Notes: generated by a model not told the origin, from the sequence alone. A stretch of 64,000 bases of DNA from Cohnella rhizosphaerae (GCF_029525575.1 NZ_JAPDIA010000003.1:1790214-1854213), one strand, 5' to 3'; counted from the stretch's first letter, positions 30,762-40,977 are shown. A program made the numbers and translations.

Positions 30762-30818
30762 GAATAAGTAAAGACTTGAATCGGAACGGATAGAGAGCGA
30801 TAGAAGAGGGGATTCAGC

Positions 30819-31734
30819 TTGGATATAGTGAGAGCGCGGTTGATCTACAATCCGACGTCGGGTCGCGAAGAGATGCGTCGGAGATTGCCGCAGATTCTGC
30901 AGCGGCTCGAGCGGGGCGGGATCGAGACGTCCTGCCATGCGACGGAGGCGGAAGGCGATGCCGTTCATGCCGCTTCAGAGGCGGTGGAACGGGGCTTCGA
31001 CATCGTCATCGCGGCGGGCGGCGACGGCACGCTGAACGAGGTCATCAGCGGCATCGCCCCTCACGACCGGCGTCCCGTCATCGGCATCCTGCCGGTGGGG
31101 ACGACCAACGATTTTGCAAGAGCGCACGGTATCCCGAAGAAGTGGGACGAGGCGTGCGACCTGATCGTCAAGCGCTACGCGAAGCCGGTGGACATCGGTC
31201 AGGCCGACGGCAAATACTTCATTAATATCGCAGGCGGCGGCTCGCTGACCGAGCTCTCCTACGAAGTGCCGAGCAAGCTCAAGACGATGATCGGGAATTT
31301 GGCCTATTACATAAGGGGATTCGAGAAGATCGCGCGGCTGCGTTCCTTTCATATGAAGATCTCGATGGAGGGCGTCGGCGAGTTCGAGGACGAGTACATG
31401 CTCATGTTGATCGCCAACAGCAACTCCGTCGGCGGCTTCGAGAAGCTCGCGCCGAACGCCTCGGCAAGCGACGGCATGTTCGACGTGCTGCTCATGCGCA
31501 AGTGCAACCTCGGCGAATTCATCCGTATCGCGACGCTGGCGATGCGGGGGGGAGCATTTGCAGGATTCGCACATTACGATGTTTCAGACGAACCGGGTGA
31601 CGGTCGAGTCGGATGCGGATCTGGACATGAATCTCGACGGCGAATACGGCGGGCAAATGGCGCGGACGTTCACGATGCTGCCGGGGCATGTGCGGATCAT
31701 TATGGATGAGCTTGGGGAGACCAAGTATCACTGA
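30819..31734 (+). CDS. dgkB: Diacylglycerol kinase-like lipid kinase (DgkB/YegS family), +1 frameshift
   Basis: A TTG start is used with AGAGGGG upstream. The DAGK catalytic domain shows 'ARLIYNPTSGRE', the nucleotide-binding 'VIAAGGDGTLNEVISGI' and 'GILPVGTTNDFARAHGIP'. The C-terminal half has 'FINIAGGGSLTELSYEVP' and 'LIANSNSVGGFEKLAPNASASDGMFDVLLM'. Reading breaks at G7 (31546-31552); with G6 it continues 'LAMRGEHLQDSHITMFQTNRVTVES' to a stop at 31734, giving 304 aa, the usual DgkB length. It phosphorylates diacylglycerol so it can re-enter phospholipid synthesis. In Paenibacillaceae a dgkB-like gene commonly precedes the RlmD-type methyltransferase gene, as here. Confidence 0.9.
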
Positions 31735-31866
31735 CGGACCGGCGAGTCGAAGTATGATTGATGGGCTTGGGGCAAATGAATTCGGATGGCTGTAAAAGCA
31801 AAATTGTTTCCGACGGGCCTTTATTTGTATATATAGAAGCGGAACCTATGAACGGGGCTGGACAGC

Positions 31867-33777
31867 ATGAGTGACAAGGGCAAGCGCGGCGGCGGCTCGC
31901 GGGGCGGCGCGGCGAATCGGGGCGGCAGGCACGGGGGCAGCGTCGGGAGAGACGGGCGGCAGGCGCCCGCCCGAGCGGCGGACCAAGGCGGCAGGTCTGT
32001 AGACGGCGTCGGGAAAGAAGGGCGGCAAGCGCCCGGCGGTGCGGGCGATCGCGGTCGGGCGAGCGGCGGCCAGCAGGAGCGGGGGCAATCGAGCGGGGCG
32101 ACGGTGCGCGCGGAATCGCGCGGGCGCGGCGCCGCTGGCGGCCGCGGAGCTTCGGGTGCTGTTGGCGGCGGAGGTGCGCGGTCGCGGGAGCGCGGCGAGG
32201 GCGAGCATGCAGTTGGTGGACGGCCGCAGGGTCAGCCGCAGCATGCGCGTAGTGCCGGTGCGCGGGAGCGCCGGCAAGGCGAAGCGCCTCGCCGGATCGC
32301 GGGCGTGCCGGTCGCGGTCGGCGATTCCGTCGTCATCGACGTCGTCGGGATGACGCATGAGGGACAGGGTGTAGGCCGGGTGGAGGGCTACACCCTGTTT
32401 GTGTCGGGCGCGGTGCCGGGCGACCGGGTGCAGGCCGAGGTGCAGAGCATCGGCAAGTCGTTCGGCCGCGCGCGTTTGGCGGCGCTTGTGGCGGCGAGCC
32501 CGGACCGCATCGCGGCGCCGTGCGAGATCTATGAGGCCTGCGGCGGCTGCCAGCTGCAGCATTGGGGCTACGCGGCGCAGCTCCGCTGGAAGCGGGAGCA
32601 CGTCGCGGGCGTGCTGGCGCGCATCGGCAAGCTGCCGGTGGCGCCGCTGGAGGAGGCCGCCGGCGAAGCGGGCGGCCCCGGCACTGCGGACGCCGCGCAA
32701 GCCGGCGTCCGCGAGATCGCGCCCGATGCGGGGCGCGCGCCGGTCGTCGTCCTTCCCGTCATCGGGATGGACGAGCCTTGGCGCTACCGCAACAAGGCGC
32801 AGGTTCCCATGGCGGCCGGCATCGGCGGCCATGGACTCATCGGCGGCTTCTTCGAGCAGGGAAGCCACCAGGTCGTGGACATGGAGGCCTGCCTCATTCA
32901 GCAGGAACAAAACGAAGAGACCGTGCGCGCCGTCAAGCGCATCGCCCGGTCTCTCGGCTACTCCGCTTACGACCGTGCCACCGGCCGCGGTCTGCTTCGC
33001 CATGTCGTCGTCCGCCACGCCGAAGCGACCGGACAGCGCATGGTCGTCCTCATCACCAACGGCCGCGACATGCCGCACGCCGACGAGCTCTGCGGACTCA
33101 TCCGCCAAGACATCCCCGGCGTCGCGAGTATTTGCCAGAACATCAACACCAGCGCAACCTCCCAGGTGTTCGGCGAAGAAACCCGCGTCCTGTGGGGCGA
33201 TGAGGTCATTTACGACGAGATCGGCGGCATCACCTTCGCCATCTCCGCGCGCTCCTTCTTCCAAGTCAACCCGACCCAGACCGAACGCCTCTACCGGACT
33301 GCCGTCGACTATGCTGGCCTAACCGGCGAAGAGACCGTCATCGACGCCTACTGCGGCATCGGCACGATCACGCTTTTCCTCGCCCGCCACGCCCGTCGCG
33401 TCTACGGCGTAGAGATCATCCCCGAAGCCATCGAAGACGCCCGCCGCAACGCGCTGCTCAACCACATCAACAACGCCGAATTCGCCGTCGGTCCGGCCGA
33501 AGTCGTCATGCCGCAGTGGCAAGCCGAAGGCGTCGCCCCCGACGTCATCGTCGTCGATCCGCCGCGGAAGGGCTGCGACCCGGCGCTGCTCGCTACAATG
33601 CTGGAGCTTCGCCCGGCGCGCATCGTCTATGTCTCCTGCGATCCGGCTACGCTCGCGCGCGATCTGCGTGTGCTGGAGGATGGCGGCTATCGCACGGTGG
33701 AGGTGCAGCCGGTGGATATGTTCCCGCATACGGTGCATGTGGAGTGCGTGGTGGGGATATGTCGCGTCGATACCTAG
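31867..33777 (+). CDS. rlmD: 23S rRNA (uracil-5-)-methyltransferase, RumA/RlmD family, with long Gly/Arg-rich N-terminus
   Basis: This gene is intact, 636 aa. Residues 1-~140 are low complexity (Gly, Arg, Gln, Ala) and resemble RGG-type RNA-binding tails. A TRAM domain follows ('VAVGDSVVIDVVGMTHEGQGVGRVEG'). An Fe-S cysteine cluster is visible ('PCEIYEACGGCQLQH', plus a later Cys). The SAM-binding and catalytic motifs are 'VIDAYCGIGTITLFLA', 'VVDPPRKGCDP' and the nucleophile 'IVYVSCDPATLARDL'. It methylates 23S rRNA uracils to 5-methyluridine. The final residues 'HVECVVGICRVDT' depart from the usual '...HVECVVLMSR' ending just where GC content drops, suggesting the 3' end was rewritten by an integration event. 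Confidence 0.93.
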   Translation: MSDKGKRGGGSRGGAANRGGRHGGSVGRDGRQAPARAADQGGRSVDGVGKEGRQAPGGAGDRGRASGGQQERGQSSGATVRAESRGRGAAGGRGASGAVGGGGARSRERGEGEHAVGGRPQGQPQHARSAGARERRQGEAPRRIAGVPVAVGDSVVIDVVGMTHEGQGVGRVEGYTLFVSGAVPGDRVQAEVQSIGKSFGRARLAALVAASPDRIAAPCEIYEACGGCQLQHWGYAAQLRWKREHVAGVLARIGKLPVAPLEEAAGEAGGPGTADAAQAGVREIAPDAGRAPVVVLPVIGMDEPWRYRNKAQVPMAAGIGGHGLIGGFFEQGSHQVVDMEACLIQQEQNEETVRAVKRIARSLGYSAYDRATGRGLLRHVVVRHAEATGQRMVVLITNGRDMPHADELCGLIRQDIPGVASICQNINTSATSQVFGEETRVLWGDEVIYDEIGGITFAISARSFFQVNPTQTERLYRTAVDYAGLTGEETVIDAYCGIGTITLFLARHARRVYGVEIIPEAIEDARRNALLNHINNAEFAVGPAEVVMPQWQAEGVAPDVIVVDPPRKGCDPALLATMLELRPARIVYVSCDPATLARDLRVLEDGGYRTVEVQPVDMFPHTVHVECVVGICRVDT

Positions 33778-33934
33778 AAGTCTATAGTTATCAGTACTCG
33801 GCGAATTATTTCTCCTTTGCGAAGGATGAGAGCGATTATATGAACAAGGAATTGCGAGACACGATCAAAGTTTCGGTTGTTTTGGATTTGAAATGGGTAG
33901 ATATGACGAGCGAATTTTAGTCATTAAAAATATA

Positions 33935-33976
33935 AAGGGGCTGTTCAGGTCAGTTATACTGACTTGGCAGCCCCTT
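33935..33976. terminator. Bidirectional hairpin after the protease gene
   Basis: AAGGGGCTG (33935-33943) pairs with CAGCCCCTT (33968-33976) around an inner AGGTCAGT/CTGACTT stem. A-rich and T-containing flanks make it plausible as terminator for the leftward protease gene and for readthrough from the rRNA methyltransferase gene. 33778-33934 contains no supportable gene. Confidence 0.7.
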
Positions 33977-33998
33977 GAGTTGTGTTTAAGGCAATCGG

Positions 33999-36217
33999 TT
34001 AATTATCTAGTCTAATGCGAATTGTATTAAGTGCTCTGTACCTGTTTAAAGCTTCTATCTCACTGTAAACATCCAAGGTTCCACTAACATCTTCTATTGT
34101 GACAACAAGCGCGTAGGGAACATCATCATTTCTATCATCCCACCGTGCAAAAAGTTCAAGCCAAACTTGCCAATCACCAGCATTAAATCTGGAAAAGGTT
34201 TTACTAAACTGATGGCAAATGTCCCATTTTTGTCTGCCTTCTCGGTGATCCTGTTGAACAGGTATTAATGTGACTCCATCCAGATGACTTTTCTTTAATG
34301 AAGCTCGTATATACGCTCCTAAATATTCTGTTCCTTTGGTTCTATCAACTAATGGTCTGGAAACACATGTGACAGATACCTTTGCAACATTACGCCCAAC
34401 CTGGGCTGCCAGAATTGGCGGCATGTAAATGGATACTCTTTCTTTAGTTACTCTGTTTAAAGAGCCTGTCCTAACAAATGTTACTCTTGAGGGAGATGAA
34501 AACCTACTTTCTTCAACATTAGAAAGCCCTCTGCCATACAGATTATGTGCTAGGGTAAGCTCTTCTTCTTCCATCCCATCTTCGTCCCACAATGCAACAG
34601 CATTGTGATAAAGTAGGGCTTTAGAAAGTAGCGTGTCTCGATCTGGAATGGAGTTTAGTATCTCTGCATAGTCACCTGCAACAATAGGAGCAGAAAAGCT
34701 AGTCCCTGCGTCGGCTATAAGCTTGCCGTCTTTTGATATAAGCATTGAAAGAGGATCATTAGGAACTGTTGCGTCCTGACCATCAAGAACGATCGTCCCC
34801 GAATAAGCGCTTAAATCTGGTTTTGAGAATCCTTTAAAACCTGGACCGCGGCGGCTATACGGTGCTATTTGGTTTCTTTCGGAAAGACTATTATCATGGT
34901 CTGCACCTACGATTGATCCAACAACTATAGATAGCATAGAATCCGCTGGGGCCGAGATTCTTGAATCATCATCATCAATAATATCTTCTAAACGAAATTC
35001 TGTTCTCCAAAGTGCATGATTGCCTGCGGAGACAATAAACTGTACGCCAGTTCTTATTTGCAAGGCATCCAATTCAAAACCGACGATGCTCATTTCATCC
35101 CCTTCAATAGGGGACGTTGCATTTGCGGATAGATTGTAGATTTTCACAATATCGGAATGTGCATTTACCGCCGCTTGTATTCGCTGTATAAAAATATTTA
35201 CTGGCACATTTCCGTCAAGTATGTTGCAATCGAGGATTCGGGCTCGCGGAGTAACTATATTCGATTGCAACTGTTGATTGAGGTACTTGAACGCTACTCG
35301 GCTGGCGACCTTAGTCCCGTGGTCTCCATCACCAACACCAGAATTAGGTGCAACCCAATTCTGGGTAATTAATGGGGACAGAGATTGAGGGAAATTCACA
35401 CCTGAGTCCAACACAGCGACAATAGGCAGTTCATCTATGTTTACGCTGGGGTCAATTTCTATACTTTCCAAGTCAATCGCGGTATTTTGTGTAGCATCTA
35501 CGTTAAAAAAAATCAGTTTTTTCAATCCTGTAGATAGCAGAATCATTTTCAAATCGAGATAATGCTGTCGAAGGAATTATTGCACGGACAACAGGTGTTT
35601 TATCCGACAAATAATAAGGTGACTCTTGAAGTTCTCCTTTTGTCACTTTGATTTTTTCCAGTAAATGAGTCATTGCCAATTGGTAAACGTGATCTTCAAG
35701 ATTTGGTATCAACATTAGTTGAACATCTAAAGTAGCTGGGGTATGAGTAGAAGTGGTTAACTTTTGCAACTCCCTTGAATTCTTTTCAGACCCGACATAG
35801 GGCTTGAAATCTTCAATGAAATCGAAATAAGTTTTCCCGTTCCCATTCCGTGTATACGCGTCCACTCGATTTCTGAGAGTTTGAAATTGGGTGCTTGTAG
35901 AGGTGACAATAGCACTTCTCACATTTTTTTACTGCCCTTACTTTCATGCCGTTAGAATCGAATAAAGTTTGTTTATCTTGAATTTTTTCACCCTCAGGCA
36001 ATTCAATGTTAAAAACGAGTAAATCCGAATCCCCTAATGAGTTGTCGGTTGCAACTGAATCCAGCGTATGTTTAATTTCCTGTAGACTGTGGCTTAGTTT
36101 GGAACCGTGTTCCGTGTAGGATACATTTCTTTGCGGTGGAATTGCCCTTAAGGTTTTATTCAGTCGTTGTACTTCCTCATCTGGAATCCATAGATGACTT
36201 TTATTATCCTTGTTCAT
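33999..36217 (-). CDS. Subtilisin-like (S8) serine protease, IetS-like, two +1 frameshifts
   Basis: ATG follows AAGGAGG at 9 nt and overlaps the ATPase stop by 14 bp. The full catalytic triad is visible: Asp in 'IVAVLDSGVN', His in 'DHGTKVASRVAFKYL', Ser in 'GTSFSAPIVAGDYAEIL', with the oxyanion Asn in 'FIVSAGNHALW'. About 230 residues precede the protease domain, and ~200 after it are uncharacterised. There is no signal peptide, so it is intracellular. Reading breaks at T7 (35924-35930; true 'RAVKNVRSAIVTS') and A8 (35505-35512; true 'IEKTDFFNVDATQ'); corrected length 738 aa. The AAA ATPase/subtilase pair matches the layout of IetAS, known for plasmid stability/incompatibility in Agrobacterium and reported as antiviral in screens. 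The function here is inferred from that pairing. Confidence 0.85.
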
Positions 36218-37364
36218 CAACCTTCTCCTCCTTATTGAATCTGTAGCTCAAAGTAGATTTTGATATCCCTGTTATTTCTTCGAGTGTACGCATTGATATT
36301 CCACTTTTATTCAATTTATAGAGCGCGCGAGTATACGCATCGCTATCCTCACTAACCAGAAGAGTGGATTGCTTAACCCAAACGTTGGCAATATCCTCTT
36401 TAGTAACAGTTTTTTCTCTATGCTGCATAATGCAATATTTTGCAACTGCTTGCAAAAAGGTTCCTACTTGTGCGCCACTCATACCTTCTGTTAACGTAGT
36501 CAAAATTTTAATGTCAATTATATGACCTTCAAGAGTTTCGCTGATAAACTTGCTTATCATGCTCTCTCGTTGTTGTGCATTGGGCAATTCCAGCAAAATT
36601 GAAGTGTCAAACCTCCTCCAAATCGCTGGATCAAGAAGATGGTGATGATTAGTTGCTGCCACCAAAAAGACGTTAGCTGGCATTGAATCCATATTTTGAA
36701 GTAGTGTCGTTACAACCCTCTTCAATTCCCCCAGTTCATGCGCATCATCCCTTTTTTTTAGCTATCGCATCAAACTCATCTAGGAATAACATAACTCGCT
36801 TGTTTTTTTACGAACTCGAAAATTTTTCTTATGTTTGTTCCCGTCTGTCCTAAATATGAGGATACAAGTCCATCTAGTCTGACATAAGCAATTGGAATAT
36901 TGATTTCTCCAGCAATTGCGTTTGCTGTTAATGTCTTACCGCAACCAGGAGGGCCGCAAAATAATATCCGATTAGTCGGGGAAACACCATTAGATAACAG
37001 ATCAGTCGCTTGCTTCTGTTCTTCAATAATTTGAAGCAGTGCTTCTTTTGTTTTTTCTGGTAATGCCACATCAGTCAACTTGACCTTAGGCTGTAAAACC
37101 TCTAAAAGTTCCAATGCACTGTCTTTGTCTTTGGGCATGGGCAGAGCATTCTGTACAGAAAAAGACATTTCTGATAAGGGGCTTGAAGAGAATGAAATGT
37201 TGCTTTTTTTTATCAAATGAATAAGCTGTTCTGAGGGAATTAGACAGAGCGACATTTCCTTTACGTTCCTCATCATTCGCCAAATCATCTAAAGCTTTCT
37301 TAAAAGCATCCTCGCTTCCAGCGCAATGTGCTTCAATCAATTTTATTATCAAACCTGATTTCAT
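36204..37364 (-). CDS. AAA ATPase, IetA-like, partner of the S8 protease, three +1 frameshifts
   Basis: ATG follows GAGGAG at 5 nt. The core has Walker A 'LFCGPPGCGKTLTANAIAG', Walker B 'VMLFLDEFDAIA', sensor 'VFLVAATNHHHLLDPAIWRRFD' with likely Arg finger, and the FtsH/katanin-like 'RLDGLVSSYLGQTGTNIRKIFEF'. The C-terminus has a helix-turn-helix-like end ('MRTLEEITGISKSTLSYRF'). Three homopolymers break it: T8 at 37204, T7 at 36803 and T8 at 36752 (true 'FDKKSNISF', 'FVKNKRVMLFLDEF', 'AIAKKRDDAHELG'). The corrected length is 385 aa. In the IetAS pair the ATPase restrains or directs the toxic protease. AT-rich composition unlike the chromosome indicates horizontal origin. Confidence 0.87.
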
Positions 37365-37654
37365 TTATTCTCCTCAATTCTGTGGACATAATTGACTATG
37401 GTATTTATTATATGCAACACTCCATTTTTAGTCAAACTTAATTTGGACACTGTTGGACAAAATGATTTTATTCAACTGTATTTTATGAATATTTTTTGGA
37501 CACAACAGAACGGAGGTGTCGATAGGAGGTGGTGGTTATCATATACGTTTCAAAGTGAAATCGCCCACCATTCACATCGTCTTATTACATTACTTTGAGA
37601 AAACTAATATTGATATCTAATTTTCAAAATGAAGGGAGTTAGAAAATCTCGTGA

Positions 37655-37942
37655 TTATTTTGAATATGCTACCCGATTTTGCCCGAAAAATGAAACGGCT
37701 TGTAGAGGGAGCGTTGTCCCTCCGCTTTGTTCCTTGAAAACCACATACAAGTTTGTCCGGTACATTCCCCATGCAGCCTCAGAGGAAAGCCAGTATGCAA
37801 ACGCGCCATGACCATGTTTCTCCTGTTCGTCTATTTTAGATGCAGGATAACATGAGAGCGATTCCGTGAAGCATAGCGAAATGGTGGTTCCATTTTCGGC
37901 GATGACCTGCATGGCGGGATTATGATACTTCCGTCCAGCCAT
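37655..37942 (-). CDS. Hypothetical small protein, doubtful
   Basis: A 95-residue open frame with mixed composition lies in the 990-bp gap between the ATPase and parA. No ribosome binding site, known family or membrane segment is seen. It may be a decayed fragment of the mobile element. The remaining gap holds two hairpins just before parA. Confidence 0.2.
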   Translation of the reverse strand: MAGRKYHNPAMQVIAENGTTISLCFTESLSCYPASKIDEQEKHGHGAFAYWLSSEAAWGMYRTNLYVVFKEQSGGTTLPLQAVSFFGQNRVAYSK

Positions 37943-38242
37943 AGTTCATCGCAATGGGGGCGGCCTGCAGAAATCCTGGAGGAGGTGTATTCGTGCGCCT
38001 ATGAGGACAGTCAGCCGCTGTCCGCCGGATAAATTTTTCTATACTTAATCCCGAATCGGCCACTCCACGATTGGAGATCATGGAAGAGCCTGCAATCAAA
38101 CTGGAGTACAACAATTGTTTCGTACAAGCAAGAAACCTTTCATATATTGAATATTTTTGCCGTAAAATCATCATTCAAAGTTATCCATGAACATAAAGAT
38201 TCTGTCAGGCAACCACGAAAGGAACGCTAGGATCGAATATCC

Positions 38243-38277
38243 AAGAGGACATCCTTACCGGGTGTTCTCTTTTTATA
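38243..38277 (+). terminator. Terminator-like hairpin upstream of parA
   Basis: AAGAGGACATCC (38243-38254) pairs with GGGTGTTCTCTT (38260-38271, two wobbles) and leads into TTTTAT. It may insulate the element backbone or act as an attenuator. Confidence 0.6.
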
Positions 38278-38290
38278 TAGATACTCTTGA

Positions 38291-38330
38291 AAAGCCGGTG
38301 CTCGAATTATTCAAAGCGACCGGCTTTCTT
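38291..38330 (+). promoter_or_regulatory. Second hairpin in the parA leader
   Basis: AAAGCCGGT (38291-38299) pairs with ACCGGCTTT (38319-38327) about 10 bp before the parA ribosome binding site GAAAGGAG. Together with the preceding hairpin it forms a leader that could regulate the whole element operon. Confidence 0.45.
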
Positions 38331-38353
38331 CTATTGAAAGGAGCTTTGAACAC

Positions 38354-39182
38354 ATGGCCAAAGTGATCGCCCTCGCCAATCAGAAAGGCGGCGTTGGCAA
38401 AACGACAACAGCGGTCAATCTGGGCATCGGGTTGGCGGCGGAAGGGAAACGGGTGCTACTGCTCGACGCCGACGCGCAAGGCAATCTGACGGATTCGCTT
38501 GGCTTTCAGGAGCCGGACAATCTTCCAGTATCGCTGGCGACGATGCTGCAAAAGTGTATGGCGGAAGAAAGCTATGATCCGCAAGAAGGCATTTTGCAGC
38601 ACCACGAGGGGATTGACCTGATGCCGGGAAATATCGAGTTGTCGGCCGTTGAAGTGGCGCTCGTCAATACGATGAGCCGGGAAACCATCCTGCGCACCTA
38701 CATCGACTCGCTAACGGATCACTACGATTACATCCTGATCGACTGTATGCCGAGTATGGGCATGATGACGATCAATGCTTTGGCAGCGGCAGATAGCGTC
38801 ATTATTCCTGTTCAGGCCCACTATTTGCCCGCAAAAGGCATGACACAGTTGTTGCACACGATTGCCCGCGTTCGCCGTCAGATCAACAAAAAAGTTGGTA
38901 GTGGATGGGGTTTTGCTCACAATGGTGGACAGCCGCACCAATTTTGCCAAGGATATTTCATTCGTCCTGCGCCGCGACTATGGGGACAAGCTGCGGGTAT
39001 TTCAAACGGAAATCCCTCTTTCCATTCGCGCGGCGGAAACGAGCGCTCGTGGAAAGAGCATTTATGCGCATGATCCGAACGGACAAGTCGCCAAAGCTTA
39101 CGTCGCGTTAACGAAGGAGGTGCAGGACATTGACGGCGAAAGAAAACCGGCGCGCCAACATAAAGCTGACCACAGTCGATGA
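38354..39182 (+). CDS. parA: ParA/Soj-type partition ATPase, +1 frameshift
   Basis: GAAAGGAG precedes the ATG. Deviant Walker A 'ANQKGGVGKTTTAVNLGIGL', 'LLLDADAQGNLTDSLG' and 'YDYILIDCMPSMGMMTINAL' define the ParA family. Reading breaks at A6 (38888-38893); with A5 it continues 'INKKLVVDGVLLTMVDSRTNFAKDI' to a stop at 39182, giving 275 aa. It overlaps the start of parB by 53 bp. It acts in partitioning of the element, which implies a plasmid-like or circular stage. Confidence 0.92.
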
Positions 39183-40084
39183 TTTGTTTACAACGGAAGA
39201 AGGACGGAATACCCAGCATAAGGAACAAATCAAGGATATTCCGCTATCGGATATTAGCGATTTTCTCGATCATCCCTTCAAGGTAAAGGCGGACGATGCG
39301 ATGCTGGAAATGGCGGAAAGCGTGAAGCAATACGGGGTGCTGGTGCCCGTTCTGGTACGGCCCAAAACGGACGGCGGCTTTGAAATGGTTGCCGGGCATC
39401 GTCGGAAAAAAGCGAGCGAGTTGGCGGGGATAGAGTCGATCCCCTGCATTGTACGCGAACTGGACGACGATCAGGCGACCATTATTATGGTGGATAGTAA
39501 CTTACAACGGGAGCATGTGTCCCCAAGTGAAAAGGCGTTTGCATATAGGATGAAGCTTAATGCAATGAAACGCCAAGCAGGCAGACCGAGCAAAGAAAAT
39601 GCTGCCCAAGTTGGGCAGGATATAAATGGAAAATATTCCGTCGAGATTTTGGCGGAACAAGTAGGCGAAAGCCGTAATCAAATTAAACGCTTCATTAGAT
39701 TGACGGAACTGATTCCCCCCTATTCTCGAAATGGTAGACGACAAGCAAATCGCATTTAGCCCGGCCGTTGAAATCTCTTACTTGGCCGAGAAAGAACAGC
39801 AAGCCCTGCTCGAAACGATGCAGGCGGAGGATTGTACACCCTCGTTGGCGCAGGCGCAACACATGAAGAAGCTGAGCCAGGACGGCAAGTTGAACGGCGA
39901 TGTTATCCTCGGCATTATGACGGAGGAAAAACCCAATCAGAAAGAAAAACTGACGATTCGCAAGGAACGGATTGACAAGTTTTTTCCGCAAGATTTCAGT
40001 GAGCAGCAGAAGGAAGACCTACTCGTACAACTATTGGAAACTTGGTATCGCCGGAAACAGCGAGAACGGGATCACGAGCGTTAA
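39130..40084 (+). CDS. parB: ParB-type partition protein, +1 frameshift
   Basis: The TTG start is chosen because AAGGAGG lies 9 nt upstream within parA. ParB/Srx domain: 'IPLSDISDFLDHPFKV', 'YGVLVPVLVRPKTDGGFEMVAGHRRKKASELAGI', 'IIMVDSNLQREHVSPSEKAFAYRMKL'. A helix-turn-helix follows ('EILAEQVGESRNQIKRFIRL'). Reading breaks at C6 (39715-39720); with C5 it continues 'LIPPILEMVDDKQIAFSPAVEISYLA' to 40084, giving 317 aa. It binds a centromere-like site and works with ParA. No obvious parS array was found within the window. Confidence 0.92.
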
Positions 40085-40151
40085 TACAGCCCTTAGTCTC
40101 TTGGACAGAGGGATTTTTTTATGCCCATTTTTGCAGAAAGGAGCTTCCCAT

Positions 40152-40323
40152 ATGGACTTTACCGAAGGAAGACGGCGGCAATATGAGCGGCTGATGAAGG
40201 AAAAGCCCGGCTTTACGAACTCCGAACCGTCCGAGGAGGAAGAACGACCGCCGCGCAAGCAGGCACCAAGCATGGATACGGTGCCTAAGAAGCCTGAATG
40301 TAAACGAAGTCGGGGGGGACTGA
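40152..40323 (+). CDS. Small conserved mobile-element protein
   Basis: AAAGGAG precedes an ATG opening 'MDFTEGRRRQYERLMKEKPGF'. As read in the window this frame runs on into the next gene, but G7 at 40312-40318 probably has one extra G. With G6 the protein ends '...KRSRGD' after 56 residues, 2 bp before a new ATG with its own ribosome binding site. It is charged and probably cytoplasmic. Function unknown. Confidence 0.55.
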
Positions 40324-40325
40324 CG

Positions 40326-40934
40326 ATGGAGCAGGAGAAACGAATGGCTGGCGACTACGAGATTTATCATGCATTGCCCGTTGGCCGGATCGAGGTCATT
40401 TTGGGCATCGACGCGACGAATCCCGAGAAGCCCTATTTAGTCTGCTACTGCGACCAGAACAATTTGTTTGGCATCGACCAGTATTATGGCGCAGAAGGAT
40501 ATGCGGACTATTTGCAGGCGATGCGGGAGTTTACCAAGCTGATGCAATGGGAGATCGAGAAGCTCCAGGCCGAGCGTTCGGCCCTTCCGGAGCCGATGGG
40601 CTCGGTTCCATCTGCCCATTGTCTGCCCATCAAGGGCGAGGATGAACTGAACGGCAAGCTCATCGTGATTCGCCCGGAAAGGCTGCGACCGGAGTTTCGC
40701 ACGGCGGATCATCAAGTGGTCTGGGTGACGGGCGGCTTCGGCGCATCAGGAAATTCACGCGGCCGTGCAGTTTTCGCGATGAGGCTCTATTCCGGCGATG
40801 AATGCCGCTATAACCGCGAAGACCTGTTGGGCTTCCTGAAACCGGAGCATACACCGACGTGGGCAGCCGAGAAGCTGGCGCTGCTTCAAGCGGAGAAGCA
40901 GCAGAAGCCGCGGATGCGAGACGAAGCCCGCTAG
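40326..40934 (+). CDS. Conserved hypothetical mobile-element protein
   Basis: A 202-residue protein starting 'MEQEKRMAGDYEIYHALPVG', with a GGGGG ribosome binding site 7 nt upstream. It contains 'PYLVCYCDQNNLFGIDQYYG' and 'RAVFAMRLYSGDECRYNREDLLGFLKPEHTP'. It resembles small conserved proteins that accompany ParAB in Bacillota integrative elements, but I cannot assign a function. Confidence 0.6.
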   Translation: MEQEKRMAGDYEIYHALPVGRIEVILGIDATNPEKPYLVCYCDQNNLFGIDQYYGAEGYADYLQAMREFTKLMQWEIEKLQAERSALPEPMGSVPSAHCLPIKGEDELNGKLIVIRPERLRPEFRTADHQVVWVTGGFGASGNSRGRAVFAMRLYSGDECRYNREDLLGFLKPEHTPTWAAEKLALLQAEKQQKPRMRDEAR

Positions 40935-40977
40935 GTTAAGACCAATCCCTTCCAAGTGAAGAAAGGAGTCGTTGTCG

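Noticed and set aside
33780..33920. Short coding tail after the rRNA methyltransferase gene ('YLEVYSYQYSANYFSF')
   Set aside because: It could be the original or element-supplied C-terminus in another frame, but no single-base correction joins it convincingly to the methyltransferase.
37920..38174. 84-codon reverse frame upstream of the doubtful small gene
   Set aside because: No ribosome binding site, no recognisable family, and it overlaps the neighbouring hypothetical frame.
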